The notes beneath the pieces are model-generated. The model was not told the origin of the DNA, made no database searches, and saw only the letters and a program-made list of their open reading frames with translations. Shown piece by piece: positions 49,349 through 58,396 of a stretch of 64,000 nucleotides of DNA (position 1 is the first letter of the stretch; every line of letters begins with the position of its first letter). The DNA is from Pseudomonas fluorescens (GTDB lineage Bacteria; Pseudomonadota; Gammaproteobacteria; Pseudomonadales; Pseudomonadaceae). The stretch is taken from positions 1 through 64,000 of the forward strand of contig NZ_CABVHU010000019.1 of the NCBI RefSeq assembly GCF_902497855.1. Reading direction: 5' to 3'. The translations under genes were made by a program, and so were the position numbers.

Positions 49349-49924
49349 TCAGCCCAGCAACTCACTCATGGCAATGATCTGCTCCGCCACCTGAATCAGC
49401 TTCTGCTGGCGGCTCATGGCCTGGCGGCGCATCAGGGTGTAGGCCTGTTCCTCATTGCAATCCTTCATCTTCATCAGCAGTCCCTTGGCCAGTTCGATGC
49501 GCTTGCGCTCGGCCAGTTGCTGGTCCCGGGCGTGCAGTTGCGCACGCAGGGCCTGGTCGCTTTCGAAGCGCGCCATGGCCACGTCGAGAATCGGCTGCAA
49601 GCGTTGTGCGTGAATGCCTTCGACGATGTAGGCGCTGACTCCGGACTTGATCGCCCGGCGCATCACGTCAGGGTCATGCTCGTCGGTAAACATCACGATC
49701 GGCCGCGGTTGATCGCGGCTTACAAGCACCACTTGCTCCATGACATCGCGGCTCGGTGACTCGGTATCGATCAGGATCACGTCCGGACGCACCGTTTCGA
49801 CGCGCGCGGGCAGGTCGATGGTCAGGCCTGATTCGTCGATCACCTCGAACCCGGCTTCGGTCAGGGCGGCTTTGAGGCGACCGACTTTCTTCGCAGTGTC
49901 GTTGATCAGCAGGATTCGCAACAT
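49349..49924 (-). CDS. nasT: Nitrate/nitrite-responsive ANTAR antiterminator NasT
   Basis: A 191-residue response regulator. The receiver-like domain (about 1-120) has a conserved acid near VILIDTE, and the C-terminal RNA-binding ANTAR domain (about 130-187) has AKGLLMKMKDCNEEQAYTLM and RRQAMSRQQKL. NasT binds paired hairpins in target leaders and lets RNA polymerase pass the terminator; NasS holds it when nitrate and nitrite are absent. It starts 15 bases after nasS with AGGAGA upstream. Confidence 0.95.
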   Translation of the reverse strand: MLRILLINDTAKKVGRLKAALTEAGFEVIDESGLTIDLPARVETVRPDVILIDTESPSRDVMEQVVLVSRDQPRPIVMFTDEHDPDVMRRAIKSGVSAYIVEGIHAQRLQPILDVAMARFESDQALRAQLHARDQQLAERKRIELAKGLLMKMKDCNEEQAYTLMRRQAMSRQQKLIQVAEQIIAMSELLG

Positions 49925-49939
49925 ATTTGCAGTCTCCTG

Positions 49940-51151
49940 TCAGCGGCTGGCGAAAAGAGGTGAGCTGTCGCTCATGGCATGCAGCTTGAAACTGCGGGCA
50001 TAGCCGGCAGGGTCCGAGCCGTCCCAGACCTTGCCGTCGATCAACTGGCTGCTGCGCATCGACTGATTCCCGGTGGCGACCCCGACTGCGGCGGCGGCCT
50101 CTGAATACAAGTCTAGTTGCTGCACCTGACGCGCCACGGCGAGGTAGTCCGGATCGTCGCGCAACAACCCCCAGCGGCGGAATTGGGTCATGAACCACAT
50201 GCCGTCGGACAAGTAAGGCAAGTTGACCTCGCCTGCGCCGTGCACGCGCAGTGCGTGCGGGTCCTGCCAGCGATTGCCCAGGCCATCGGCATAGTCGCCG
50301 AGCAAGCGCGGTTCGATGCAGTCGAGCGGAGCGTCCAGGTATTGCGCTGCGCTGAGCAATTGAGCGGTGCTGCGGCGATTCTCGGTGCTGGCTTCGATGA
50401 AGCGGCTGGCCTCCAGAATCGCCATCACCAGCGCCCGCGCGGTGTTGGGGTATTGCTCGACGAAAGTGCGGGTGCAGCCGAGGACTTTTTCCGGGTGATC
50501 GGGCCAGATGGTCTGGGTCGTCGCCAGGGTGAAACCGAGATTCTGCTTGACCGCACTGGCGGACCAGGGTTCGCCGACGCAGAAACCGTCAATGCGCCCC
50601 GCTTGCAGGTGCGCGACCATTTGCGGCGGCGGCACCACCACGCTGTCGACGTCGTGCAACGGATGGATGCCCTGGCTGGCCAGCCAGTAATACAGCCACA
50701 TGGCGTGGGTGCCGGTGGGAAACGTCTGGGCGAAGGTCAGTTTTGGGCGACTTTGGTGCACGTGCCGCTCCAGTGCTTCAGGACTGGTCACGCCCAGGGC
50801 CTGCAAGCCATGGGACAGGTTGATGCTCTGGCCGTTCTGGTTCAGGCCCATCAACACGGCCATGTCGGTCGCGGCCACGCCGCCTATCCCTAAATGAACC
50901 GCATAAATCAAGCCGTACAAGCTGTGAGCGGCGTCGAGTTCACCACTGACCAGTTTGTCCCGCAGATTGGCCCACGACGACTGGCGCTTGAGGTTCAGGG
51001 TCAGGCCATAGGGCTGGGCGAAACCCTGGGTGGCCGCGACCACCACCGAAGCGCAGTCGCTCAGGGCCATGAAGCCGAGGTTGATTTCGGTCTTTTCCGG
51101 GGCATCGCTGCCGTGGACCCAGGCCAGTGGGGAGGCTGGAATTTCAATCAT
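49940..51151 (-). CDS. nasS: Nitrate/nitrite sensor NasS (NrtA-like, cytoplasmic)
   Basis: A 403-residue protein of the NrtA/CmpA nitrate-binding family (GFMALSDCASVVVA start, then FPTGTHAMWLYYWLASQGI and DGFCVGEPW). It has no signal peptide, so it stays in the cytoplasm. That absence and the adjacent nasT identify it as NasS, the partner that sequesters NasT until nitrate or nitrite binds. The start at 51151 lies 17 bases after a terminator hairpin; longer frames would have to read back through that leader. Confidence 0.93.
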   Translation of the reverse strand: MIEIPASPLAWVHGSDAPEKTEINLGFMALSDCASVVVAATQGFAQPYGLTLNLKRQSSWANLRDKLVSGELDAAHSLYGLIYAVHLGIGGVAATDMAVLMGLNQNGQSINLSHGLQALGVTSPEALERHVHQSRPKLTFAQTFPTGTHAMWLYYWLASQGIHPLHDVDSVVVPPPQMVAHLQAGRIDGFCVGEPWSASAVKQNLGFTLATTQTIWPDHPEKVLGCTRTFVEQYPNTARALVMAILEASRFIEASTENRRSTAQLLSAAQYLDAPLDCIEPRLLGDYADGLGNRWQDPHALRVHGAGEVNLPYLSDGMWFMTQFRRWGLLRDDPDYLAVARQVQQLDLYSEAAAAVGVATGNQSMRSSQLIDGKVWDGSDPAGYARSFKLHAMSDSSPLFASR

Positions 51152-51168
51152 GGGCAAACACCTTCCAT

Positions 51169-51253
51169 AAAAAAGCGCCGTACCGGCTGCTTGCCCGAGC
51201 AAGGCCAAGTGACGACGCCTTTGTCTTTCGACCCATTCCGCCGTTGGCATGGG
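51169..51253 (-). promoter_or_regulatory. ANTAR (NasT) antitermination leader of nasS-nasT
   Basis: On the minus strand, hairpin CCCATGCC-AACGGC-GGAATGGG (51232-51253, one mismatch) is followed five bases later by (A)GAC-AAAGGC-GTC (51214-51225). Both loops have A1 and G4. A terminator follows (51169-51219, closing stem GCGTCGT/ACGGCGC, six U) and the second hairpin overlaps its 5' arm. The ATG of nasS is 17 bases beyond, so the regulators appear to be controlled by their own product. Confidence 0.8.
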
Positions 51254-51382
51254 TGCTGATTGCCAGTGACGGTGCAAGGCATATGCCATCGTCGGCTGTT
51301 TTTGCGGCGTGCCTCGCCTGCACCCCCGATGCCCGGCTATAATCGCCGCCTCATTTCGCCGCCAATCGAGTCAAAGCCGCCC

Positions 51383-52402
51383 ATGTACAACCTGGCCCGT
51401 CAGCTGTTGTTCCAACTTTCCCCGGAAACCTCCCACGATCTGTCCCTGGACCTGATCGGCGCGGGCGGGCGTTTGGGCCTCAACGGCTTGCTGTGCAAGG
51501 CGCCGGCGAAAATGCCGGTGACCGTCATGGGCCTGGACTTCCCGAATCCGGTGGGCCTTGCAGCCGGTCTGGACAAGAATGGCGCGGCCATCGACGGTTT
51601 TGCCCAACTGGGTTTCGGCTTTGTCGAAATCGGCACCATCACCCCGCGTTCGCAACCGGGCAACCCGAAGCCACGGATTTTCCGTCTGCCCGAAGCCGAG
51701 GCGATCATCAACCGCATGGGGTTCAACAACCTCGGCGTCGATCACCTGTTGGCCCGCGTGGCAGCGGCCAAGTACAAAGGCGTGCTGGGGATCAATATCG
51801 GCAAGAACTTCGACACGCCGGTCGAGCGAGCGGTCGACGATTACCTGATCTGCCTGGACAAGGTCTACGCCCACGCCAGCTACGTGACGGTCAACGTCAG
51901 CTCGCCGAACACCCCGGGCTTGCGCAGCCTGCAGTTCGGTGACTCGCTCAAGCAGCTGCTGGCCGACCTGGCCACGCGTCGCGCGGAACTGGCGTTGCGT
52001 CACGGCAAGCACGTCCCGTTGGCAATCAAGATTGCACCGGACATGACCGACGAAGAAACCGTTCAGGTCGCGCAAGCGTTGATCGAAACGGGAATGGACG
52101 CGGTCATCGCCACCAACACCACCCTGAGCCGTGTCGGCGTCGAAGGCATGGAGTACGGTGACGAGGCGGGCGGCCTGTCCGGCGCACCGGTTCGCGAGAA
52201 GAGCACCCACACGGTGAAAGTGCTGGCGGCGGAGCTGGCGGGTCGTTTGCCGATCATCGCCGTGGGTGGCATCACCGAAGGCAAACATGCGGCAGAAAAA
52301 ATCGCGGCAGGAGCGAGCCTGGTGCAGCTGTATTCCGGCTTCATCTATAAGGGCCCGGCGTTGATTCGCGAGTCCGTGGACGCCATAGCAGCCTTGCGCT
52401 GA
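51383..52402 (+). CDS. pyrD: Dihydroorotate dehydrogenase (quinone), class 2
   Basis: A 339-residue FMN enzyme of pyrimidine synthesis that oxidises dihydroorotate and passes electrons to quinone at the inner membrane. The N-terminal amphipathic helices that reach the membrane (MYNLARQLLFQLSPE) mark class 2. FMN and substrate segments are AAGLDKNG, NRMGFNN and NVSSPNTPG (catalytic serine). The ATG at 51383 is the conserved start; the frame open to 51260 has no ribosome site and overlaps the nasS leader region. Divergent from nasS. Confidence 0.96.
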   Translation: MYNLARQLLFQLSPETSHDLSLDLIGAGGRLGLNGLLCKAPAKMPVTVMGLDFPNPVGLAAGLDKNGAAIDGFAQLGFGFVEIGTITPRSQPGNPKPRIFRLPEAEAIINRMGFNNLGVDHLLARVAAAKYKGVLGINIGKNFDTPVERAVDDYLICLDKVYAHASYVTVNVSSPNTPGLRSLQFGDSLKQLLADLATRRAELALRHGKHVPLAIKIAPDMTDEETVQVAQALIETGMDAVIATNTTLSRVGVEGMEYGDEAGGLSGAPVREKSTHTVKVLAAELAGRLPIIAVGGITEGKHAAEKIAAGASLVQLYSGFIYKGPALIRESVDAIAALR

Positions 52403-52405
52403 TCC

Positions 52406-52571
52406 CTTGTAGGAGCGAGGCTTGCCCGCGAACCAGGCGCCGCGGTGTATCTGTTGTACCGCGTTAGCGTTCTTCGCCGACAAGCCTGGCTCCTACAGGC
52501 GAACCAGGCGCCGCGGTGTATCTGTTGTACCGCGTTAGCGTTCTTCGCCGGCAAGCCTGGCTCCTACAGGG
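52406..52571. repeat. REP block with a 71-bp duplication
   Basis: A left REP (cttgtaggagcgaggcttgc) is followed by two direct copies of a 71-bp unit starting gcgaaccaggcgccgcggtg at 52428 and 52499. Each unit ends in an inverted REP, and the two differ at few positions. It lies between the convergent pyrD and rmf genes. Confidence 0.85.
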
Positions 52572-52595
52572 GTAGGTGACCGACAGGCGAGGCAT

Positions 52596-52622
52596 AAAAA
52601 AGGGCTCCTCGAGGGAGCCCTT
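52596..52622 (-). terminator. Terminator of rmf
   Basis: On the minus strand, stem agggctcc/ggagccct with a short loop, followed by UUUUUU. It lies 85 bases after the rmf stop. Confidence 0.8.
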
Positions 52623-52706
52623 GGGCCGGAGCCCGCCGCCCGGATGGGGCGTGCGTGGTAAGTCGTTACGTATTCAGATTGTCGTGTCGGAGTGTTGTGC
52701 CCTGTG

Positions 52707-52922
52707 TTAGCCGACGGCGTGAAGTTCGTTGAGTCTGTGGATTCCCGCAGTGCCGGTCATACCGTCCCAGTTGTCGCCGCGTCCTTCTCGCCAGCCGTTA
52801 ATCCAGGCTTGGCGTACCGACGGTAGAGTAAATGGGCAAAGCTCACGGGATTTGCCACCAACGCCATATTGATATCCGCGCAAAAATGCTCTTTCCAACG
52901 GATCACGCTTAAGTCTTCTCAT
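52707..52922 (-). CDS. rmf: Ribosome modulation factor
   Basis: A 71-residue RMF protein, which binds 70S ribosomes in stationary phase and pairs them into inactive 100S dimers. It begins MRRLKRDPLERAFLRGYQYG as in other gamma-proteobacteria and continues with RQAWINGWREGRGDNWDG. GAGGG precedes the ATG. It is divergent from rlmKL, with a 529-bp gap. Confidence 0.95.
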   Translation of the reverse strand: MRRLKRDPLERAFLRGYQYGVGGKSRELCPFTLPSVRQAWINGWREGRGDNWDGMTGTAGIHRLNELHAVG

Positions 52923-53451
52923 AGGGTGTTGCCCTCACTTGTTGACTGTAGGTATCGCGTCGACCTCAATTGAGGTCTGGCAGAAAAATTCCTGCCGTTG
53001 GGGCTCGCTGCCGGCGTCGCGAGCCAAGGTGTTGACGCCGTTGCGACGTCAACCTGTATTGAGTTCTAACCAATGCGTCACATCGAGGGAATGATCGTTT
53101 TGTCATAAGGACGTAACGATAAAGATGGTAAAGCGATAAGTAACACGATGTTTGTCCGCCGTTGTTGGACCAAACCCCGGTATGATCAGCCCTGCGCTAG
53201 ATGATGGGATTAATCCTTTGCTGAGAATACCTCGCGTTACGCCGGGCATTATTCGACGAAGGGTCGATTTATGACATTTTGTTGCTTCAACTTTTTTATC
53301 TACCTGTGCATCTAAGCTCTTTTGACGGGAGCAGCAGGGGTGGGACGGCACACCTTCGTGCCACGCGGGCGCTCTTTTAGAAAAGCGCCTGATTGAAAAC
53401 CGGGCCGGCAATGCGTTGCCGGTCCACTCAGCTAAAGGTTCTGGAATTCCC
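52923..53451. other. Long intergenic region between rmf and rlmKL
   Basis: No supported gene. The middle (about 53050-53330) is AT-richer than its surroundings and may hold the promoters of both divergent genes. A hairpin ccggcaa/ttgccgg with loop tgcg lies at 53405-53422, 30 bases before the rlmKL start. I see no REP or tandem repeat. Confidence 0.5.
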
Positions 53452-55728
53452 ATGTCCGATCGTTTCGAACTCTTCCTCACTTGCCCCAAAGGCCTTGAAG
53501 GCCTGCTTATCGAGGAAGCCGTCGGGCTTGGCCTTGAAGAAGCGCGTGAGCACACCTCTGCCGTGCGCGGCATGGCCACCATGGAAACCGCCTATCGCCT
53601 GTGCCTGTGGTCGCGTCTGGCGAACCGGGTGCTGCTGGTGCTCAAGCGTTTCCCGATGAAGGATGCCGAAGACCTCTACCACGGTGTGCTCGATATCGAG
53701 TGGCAAGACCACATGCTCAACGACGGCACCCTGGCCGTCGAGTTCAGCGGTCACGGCTCGGGGATCGACAACACCCACTTCGGCGCCCTGAAGGTCAAGG
53801 ACGCCATCGTCGACAAACTGCGTACCCCACAGGGCGACCGTCCATCCATCGACAAGCTCAACCCGGACCTGCGCATTCACCTGCGCCTGGATCGCGGCGA
53901 AGCGATTCTCTCCCTCGACCTTTCCGGCCACAGCCTGCACCAGCGCGGCTATCGCTTGCAGCAGGGGGCGGCACCGCTGAAGGAAAACCTCGCGGCGGCG
54001 ATCCTGATCCGTGCCGGCTGGCCACGGATTGCTGCCGAAGGCGGCGCCCTGGCCGACCCGATGTGCGGTGTCGGTACCTTCCTGGTGGAAGCAGCGATGA
54101 TCGCTGCCGATATGGCACCGAACCTGCGTCGCGAACAGTGGGGCTTTACGGCCTGGCTCGGTCACGTGCCAGCGCTGTGGAAAAAACTTCACGAAGAAGC
54201 CACCGAGCGTTGCGCGGCCGGCCTGGCCAGGCCACCGCTGTGGATTCGTGGCTATGAAGCCGACCCGCGCCTGATTCAACCGGGCCGCAACAACGTCGAG
54301 CGCGCCGGCCTGAGCGAGTGGATCAAGATCTACCAGGGCGAGGTCGGTACCTTCGAACCGCGTCCGGACCAGAACCAGAAAGGCCTGGTGATCTGCAACC
54401 CGCCGTACGGCGAACGCCTGGGTGACGAGGCGAGCCTGCTCTACCTGTACCAGAACCTCGGCGAACGTTTGCGTCAGGCCTGCCTGAACTGGGAAGCCGC
54501 AGTCTTCACCGGCGCCCCGGACCTGGGCAAGCGCATGGGCATTCGCAGCCACAAACAGTATTCATTCTGGAACGGCGCCTTGCCGTGCAAATTGCTGCTG
54601 ATCAAGGTCACGCCAGACCAGTTCGTCACCGGTGAGCGGCGCACCCCGGAACAGCGTCAGGTCGAGCGCGAACAAGCTCAAGCTGAAGTCGAAGTCGCCG
54701 ACAACGATGTGGTGCCGGGCAAGTACGAGAAGTACAACAAGAACGGCAACCCGATCAAACCGGCGCCGGTGGTGGTCGAGCAGCCGCGCCTGAGCGAAGG
54801 CGGGCAGATGTTCGCCAATCGCCTGCAAAAGAATCTCAAGGCCCTGGGCAAGTGGGTCAAGCGTGAAGGCATCGACTGCTATCGCGTGTATGACGCCGAC
54901 ATGCCGGAATACTCCATGGCCATCGACCTGTATCAGGATTGGGTCCACGTCCAGGAATACGCCGCACCGAAATCCATCGATCCGGAAAAAGCCTCGGCGC
55001 GCATGTTCGATGCCCTGGCGGCCATTCCCCAGGCGTTGAACATCGACAAGAGCCGCGTGGTGGTCAAGCGTCGCGAGCGCCAGAGCGGCACCAAGCAGTA
55101 CGAGCGCCAGGCGGCCCAGGGCAAGTTTGTCGAGGTCAACGAAGGCGGCGTGAAGCTGCTGGTCAACCTCACCGACTACCTCGACACTGGGCTGTTCCTT
55201 GATCACCGGCCGATGCGCATGCGAATCCAGAAAGAGGCGGCCGGCAAGCGTTTCCTCAACCTGTATTGCTACACCGCGACCGCCAGCGTCCATGCGGCCA
55301 AGGGCGGTGCGCGCAGCACCACCAGCGTCGACTTGTCGAAAACTTACCTGGACTGGGCGCGGCGCAACCTGTCGCTCAATGGCTTCTCCGACAAGAACCG
55401 GCTGGAGCAGGGCGACGTGATGGTCTGGCTCGACGCCTGCCGTGACGAGTACGACCTGATCTTCATCGACCCGCCGACCTTCTCCAACTCCAAGCGCATG
55501 GAAGGCATCTTCGATGTGCAACGGGACCAGGTGCAACTGATCGACCTGGCCATGGCGCGGCTGGCACCGGGCGGGGTGTTGTACTTCTCCAACAACTTCC
55601 GCAAGTTCACCCTGGAGGAGAACCTCACCGAGCGTTACGCGGTCGAGGAAATCACTGCCCAGACCATTGATCCGGATTTCGCCCGTAATGGCAAGATCCA
55701 TCGCGCCTGGAAAATAACGGCTCGTTGA
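53452..55728 (+). CDS. rlmL: Bifunctional 23S rRNA methyltransferase RlmKL (G2445-N2 and G2069-N7)
   Basis: A 758-residue fusion of two rRNA methyltransferases. A THUMP domain spans about 45-155. The RlmL N2-methyltransferase has ADPMCGVGTFLVEAAM near 200 and the catalytic NPPYGER near 316. The RlmK N7-methyltransferase at the C-terminus has FLNLYCYTATASVHAA and FIDPPTFSNS near 672. The ATG at 53452 begins MSDRFELFLTCPKGLEG as usual. It is a single gene. Confidence 0.95.
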   Translation: MSDRFELFLTCPKGLEGLLIEEAVGLGLEEAREHTSAVRGMATMETAYRLCLWSRLANRVLLVLKRFPMKDAEDLYHGVLDIEWQDHMLNDGTLAVEFSGHGSGIDNTHFGALKVKDAIVDKLRTPQGDRPSIDKLNPDLRIHLRLDRGEAILSLDLSGHSLHQRGYRLQQGAAPLKENLAAAILIRAGWPRIAAEGGALADPMCGVGTFLVEAAMIAADMAPNLRREQWGFTAWLGHVPALWKKLHEEATERCAAGLARPPLWIRGYEADPRLIQPGRNNVERAGLSEWIKIYQGEVGTFEPRPDQNQKGLVICNPPYGERLGDEASLLYLYQNLGERLRQACLNWEAAVFTGAPDLGKRMGIRSHKQYSFWNGALPCKLLLIKVTPDQFVTGERRTPEQRQVEREQAQAEVEVADNDVVPGKYEKYNKNGNPIKPAPVVVEQPRLSEGGQMFANRLQKNLKALGKWVKREGIDCYRVYDADMPEYSMAIDLYQDWVHVQEYAAPKSIDPEKASARMFDALAAIPQALNIDKSRVVVKRRERQSGTKQYERQAAQGKFVEVNEGGVKLLVNLTDYLDTGLFLDHRPMRMRIQKEAAGKRFLNLYCYTATASVHAAKGGARSTTSVDLSKTYLDWARRNLSLNGFSDKNRLEQGDVMVWLDACRDEYDLIFIDPPTFSNSKRMEGIFDVQRDQVQLIDLAMARLAPGGVLYFSNNFRKFTLEENLTERYAVEEITAQTIDPDFARNGKIHRAWKITAR

Positions 55729-55869
55729 CGCTTTAAAAAGTTGGATCCACAGAGCCTTGATTTTTAAAGGGCTCTTGGTTTCCTGCAATACTGGTGAAAT
55801 TAGTGGCTAATAGCTATAACTCAAGGTAGCCAAAGCGCTTTCCCGCACCTGGCGTCCTGAGTTGCGTCT

Positions 55870-58269
55870 ATGTCGTTGAACGCCGTGCGCCCAAAGATCC
55901 TGGGGTTTATCAGTGAAGACGTCTCGGCCTGGCTGGTCGCGCTGCTGGTGTTGCTCGTCGGCGGGATTCTCACGGGGTTGCTGGCCTGGTCGACGCTGAA
56001 TCTGTTTCACCAACAATTGCGGCAACGTTTCCAACTGCTGGCCAGCGAACGTTACAGCCGTATCGAAGAACGCTTCGAAGATCAGGAGCAGCGCCTCGAT
56101 GGCGTGCGCCGGTTCTTTGCCAATTCCAACTCGGTGTCCCGCGAGGAATTCGACGGTTACACCCAACCTTTGCTTCATCGAACCCAGGCGTACTCGTTCG
56201 CTCGGCGGGTGAGCCGTGCCGAACGGCCGGCGTTCGAGCGCCAGGTGCGCGAAGAAGGGCTGCCTGATTTCACCATCCGCGAAGTGCTGGACAACGGTCA
56301 ACTGCAACTGGCGGCCGAACGGGATGAGTACGTGCCGGTACTCTTCAATCAGACCCGAAGCACACTCGGCTCGCCACTGGGCTATGACTTGCTGGCCCAA
56401 CCTTCGCGTCGCGCCACACTTGAGCGCGCGGACGCGTCGGGTGGCATGGCGGTGTCGCCGCCGCTGCACCTGATCAATATCGAACCGGCCTATGCGCGCG
56501 GTGTGCTGCTGTTGATGCCGGTGATGTCGCGCAACAGTCCGGGCGCGGCGGCAGGCAAACCCTACGGCTATGTGATGGCGGTCATCAGCATGCACCAGTT
56601 GCTGGCAGACGGGTTGCCCGAGGCGGACCGTGATTATCTCTCGGTGCGTATCCTCGACTTATCCACAGACGATCAGCACGAAGTGCTGTTCGAGTCCGTC
56701 AATAAGCCTGCTGCCAGCGAATTGTCGGCGAGCCGGTTGCTGCGAATGGCCGACCGCGACTATCAAGTCGACATACTGCCCAGCGAGGCTTTTCTGGACG
56801 CCAACCATTCTTCGGTGACGAGCCTGGTGGTGCTGGGCGGTTTGCTCAGTGTGTTGCTCAGTGCCTTGCTTTACGTGCTGGTCAGTCAGCGTCAGCGGGC
56901 GTTGAAACTGGTCGAACAGCGCACCCATGAGTTGCGCGCCCGTGAACATGAACTGCGCGGCACCCATGGCCAGTTGCGCGGCGTGCTGGATGCCGCGACG
57001 CAGGTAGCGATCATCGCCACCGACCTGCGGGGCATCATCAGCACGTTCAACGCCGGTGCGGAGCAAATGCTCGGCTACACCAGCGCGCAAGCGGTGGGCC
57101 ATATGACCCTGGAAAACCTGCACCTGCCCCGGGAACTCATGGCGCGCTCGGCGGAGTTGAGCGCGCGTTATGGCAAGCCGATTCCAACCTGCCAGGCGAT
57201 GTTGGTCGAGGGCGGTGAAGAGGGCGGTCACGAAGCGCGGGAGTGGACCCTGCTGCGCAGCGATGGCAGCCATCTGACGGTGAACATGCTGGCCACCCCG
57301 GTACTTGACGAGCAGGGCCTGTGGGTCGGCCACTTGGCGATCTGCATCGACATCACCGAGCGCAAACGGGTCCACGAGGCCTTGGCGGCCCGGGATCTGT
57401 TGCTGAAGAAACTCAGCGCCCATGTGCCCGGCGGCATCTACCAGATCAAGATGGAGTTCGACGGGCGCTTCAGTGTGATTTACGCCAGCGACGGTATCCG
57501 TGAGATCTATGAGCTGGAGCCCGAGGTATTGTTGCTCAATGCCGAAACGATGTTCACCCGGATTCATCCCCAGGATACGACCCGGGTCCGCGCCTCGATC
57601 CGGGAGTCGGCAGACAGCCTCAGCCCGTGGCGCGAAGAGTACCGCGTGCAATTGCCCGTGCGCGGCCTGCGCTGGGTCCGTGGCGAGGCGACCCCGGAGG
57701 AGCTGCCCGGCGGCGGTGTGCTCTGGCATGGCTACATCTCGGACATCACCGACCTGAAACGGGTCGAGGAAGAGCTGCGGGCGCTGTCGGTCACGGACTC
57801 CCTGACCGGGATCCACAATCGCCGCTATTTCCAGGAACGGCTGACCACCGAAATGGCCCGGGTCGAGCGCGGTGGCGGCGAATTGTCGGTGATCATGCTC
57901 GATATCGACCATTTCAAGCGCATCAATGACCAGCATGGTCACGCGGTGGGCGATCGGGTGTTGCAGGCGGTCTGCGAGCGCATCGGCCATCGGCTGCGCC
58001 GCTCGGACGTGTTCTGTCGCCTGGGTGGCGAGGAGTTCATGGTGCTCTGCCCCGGTATCGACGGCTCACAGGCCCATGTGTTGGCGCTGGAGTTGTGGCA
58101 AGGGCTGCGCAACTCGCCGATCGACGACGTCGGGATCGTCACCGCGAGTTTCGGTATTGCCAGCTGGCGGGTCGGGGAGGGGGCGGATGAGTTGCTGCTG
58201 CGGGCGGATTCCGGGGTTTATGCGGCGAAACAGGCGGGGCGGGATCGGGTTGAAAGCGAGATGGATTAA
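55870..58269 (+). CDS. Membrane-bound diguanylate cyclase (CHASE-PAS-PAS-GGDEF)
   Basis: A 799-residue sensor that probably makes cyclic di-GMP. A membrane helix (about 18-42), a periplasmic CHASE domain (about 45-290, FANSNSVSREEFDGY, LGYDLLAQPSRRATLERA) and a second helix (about 315-337) form the sensing part. Two PAS domains follow (about 365-500 and 510-630), then the GGDEF domain (about 640-795). The active site is GGEEF (719-723), and the RRSD five residues before it is an intact inhibitory I-site. No phosphodiesterase domain is present. It is a single gene with no clear signal partner. Confidence 0.92.
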   Translation: MSLNAVRPKILGFISEDVSAWLVALLVLLVGGILTGLLAWSTLNLFHQQLRQRFQLLASERYSRIEERFEDQEQRLDGVRRFFANSNSVSREEFDGYTQPLLHRTQAYSFARRVSRAERPAFERQVREEGLPDFTIREVLDNGQLQLAAERDEYVPVLFNQTRSTLGSPLGYDLLAQPSRRATLERADASGGMAVSPPLHLINIEPAYARGVLLLMPVMSRNSPGAAAGKPYGYVMAVISMHQLLADGLPEADRDYLSVRILDLSTDDQHEVLFESVNKPAASELSASRLLRMADRDYQVDILPSEAFLDANHSSVTSLVVLGGLLSVLLSALLYVLVSQRQRALKLVEQRTHELRAREHELRGTHGQLRGVLDAATQVAIIATDLRGIISTFNAGAEQMLGYTSAQAVGHMTLENLHLPRELMARSAELSARYGKPIPTCQAMLVEGGEEGGHEAREWTLLRSDGSHLTVNMLATPVLDEQGLWVGHLAICIDITERKRVHEALAARDLLLKKLSAHVPGGIYQIKMEFDGRFSVIYASDGIREIYELEPEVLLLNAETMFTRIHPQDTTRVRASIRESADSLSPWREEYRVQLPVRGLRWVRGEATPEELPGGGVLWHGYISDITDLKRVEEELRALSVTDSLTGIHNRRYFQERLTTEMARVERGGGELSVIMLDIDHFKRINDQHGHAVGDRVLQAVCERIGHRLRRSDVFCRLGGEEFMVLCPGIDGSQAHVLALELWQGLRNSPIDDVGIVTASFGIASWRVGEGADELLLRADSGVYAAKQAGRDRVESEMD

Positions 58270-58286
58270 GGCTGTACGCATATCCC

Positions 58287-58381
58287 CCTGTAGGAGCGAG
58301 GCTTGCCCGCGAAGAACGATAATGCGGTTCAACTGATAAACCGCGCCGTCTGTTTCGCGGGCAAGCCTCGCTCCTACAGGG
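58287..58381. repeat. REP inverted pair, twin of 61780-61873
   Basis: ctgtaggagcgaggcttgcc and its inverted complement enclose a centre (aagaacgataatgcg...) that is almost identical to the copy at 61780, with about three differences over 93 bp. Confidence 0.88.
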
Positions 58382-58396
58382 AATCTGTGGTGTCTG

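Noticed and set aside
49940..51151. Reading the NrtA-like gene as an ABC transporter binding protein
   Set aside because: There is no signal peptide and no permease or ATPase gene; the partner is NasT, so NasS is the better call.
53103..53582. 159-residue minus-strand frame before rlmKL
   Set aside because: Half of it is antisense to the rlmKL start; no ribosome site or recognisable domain.
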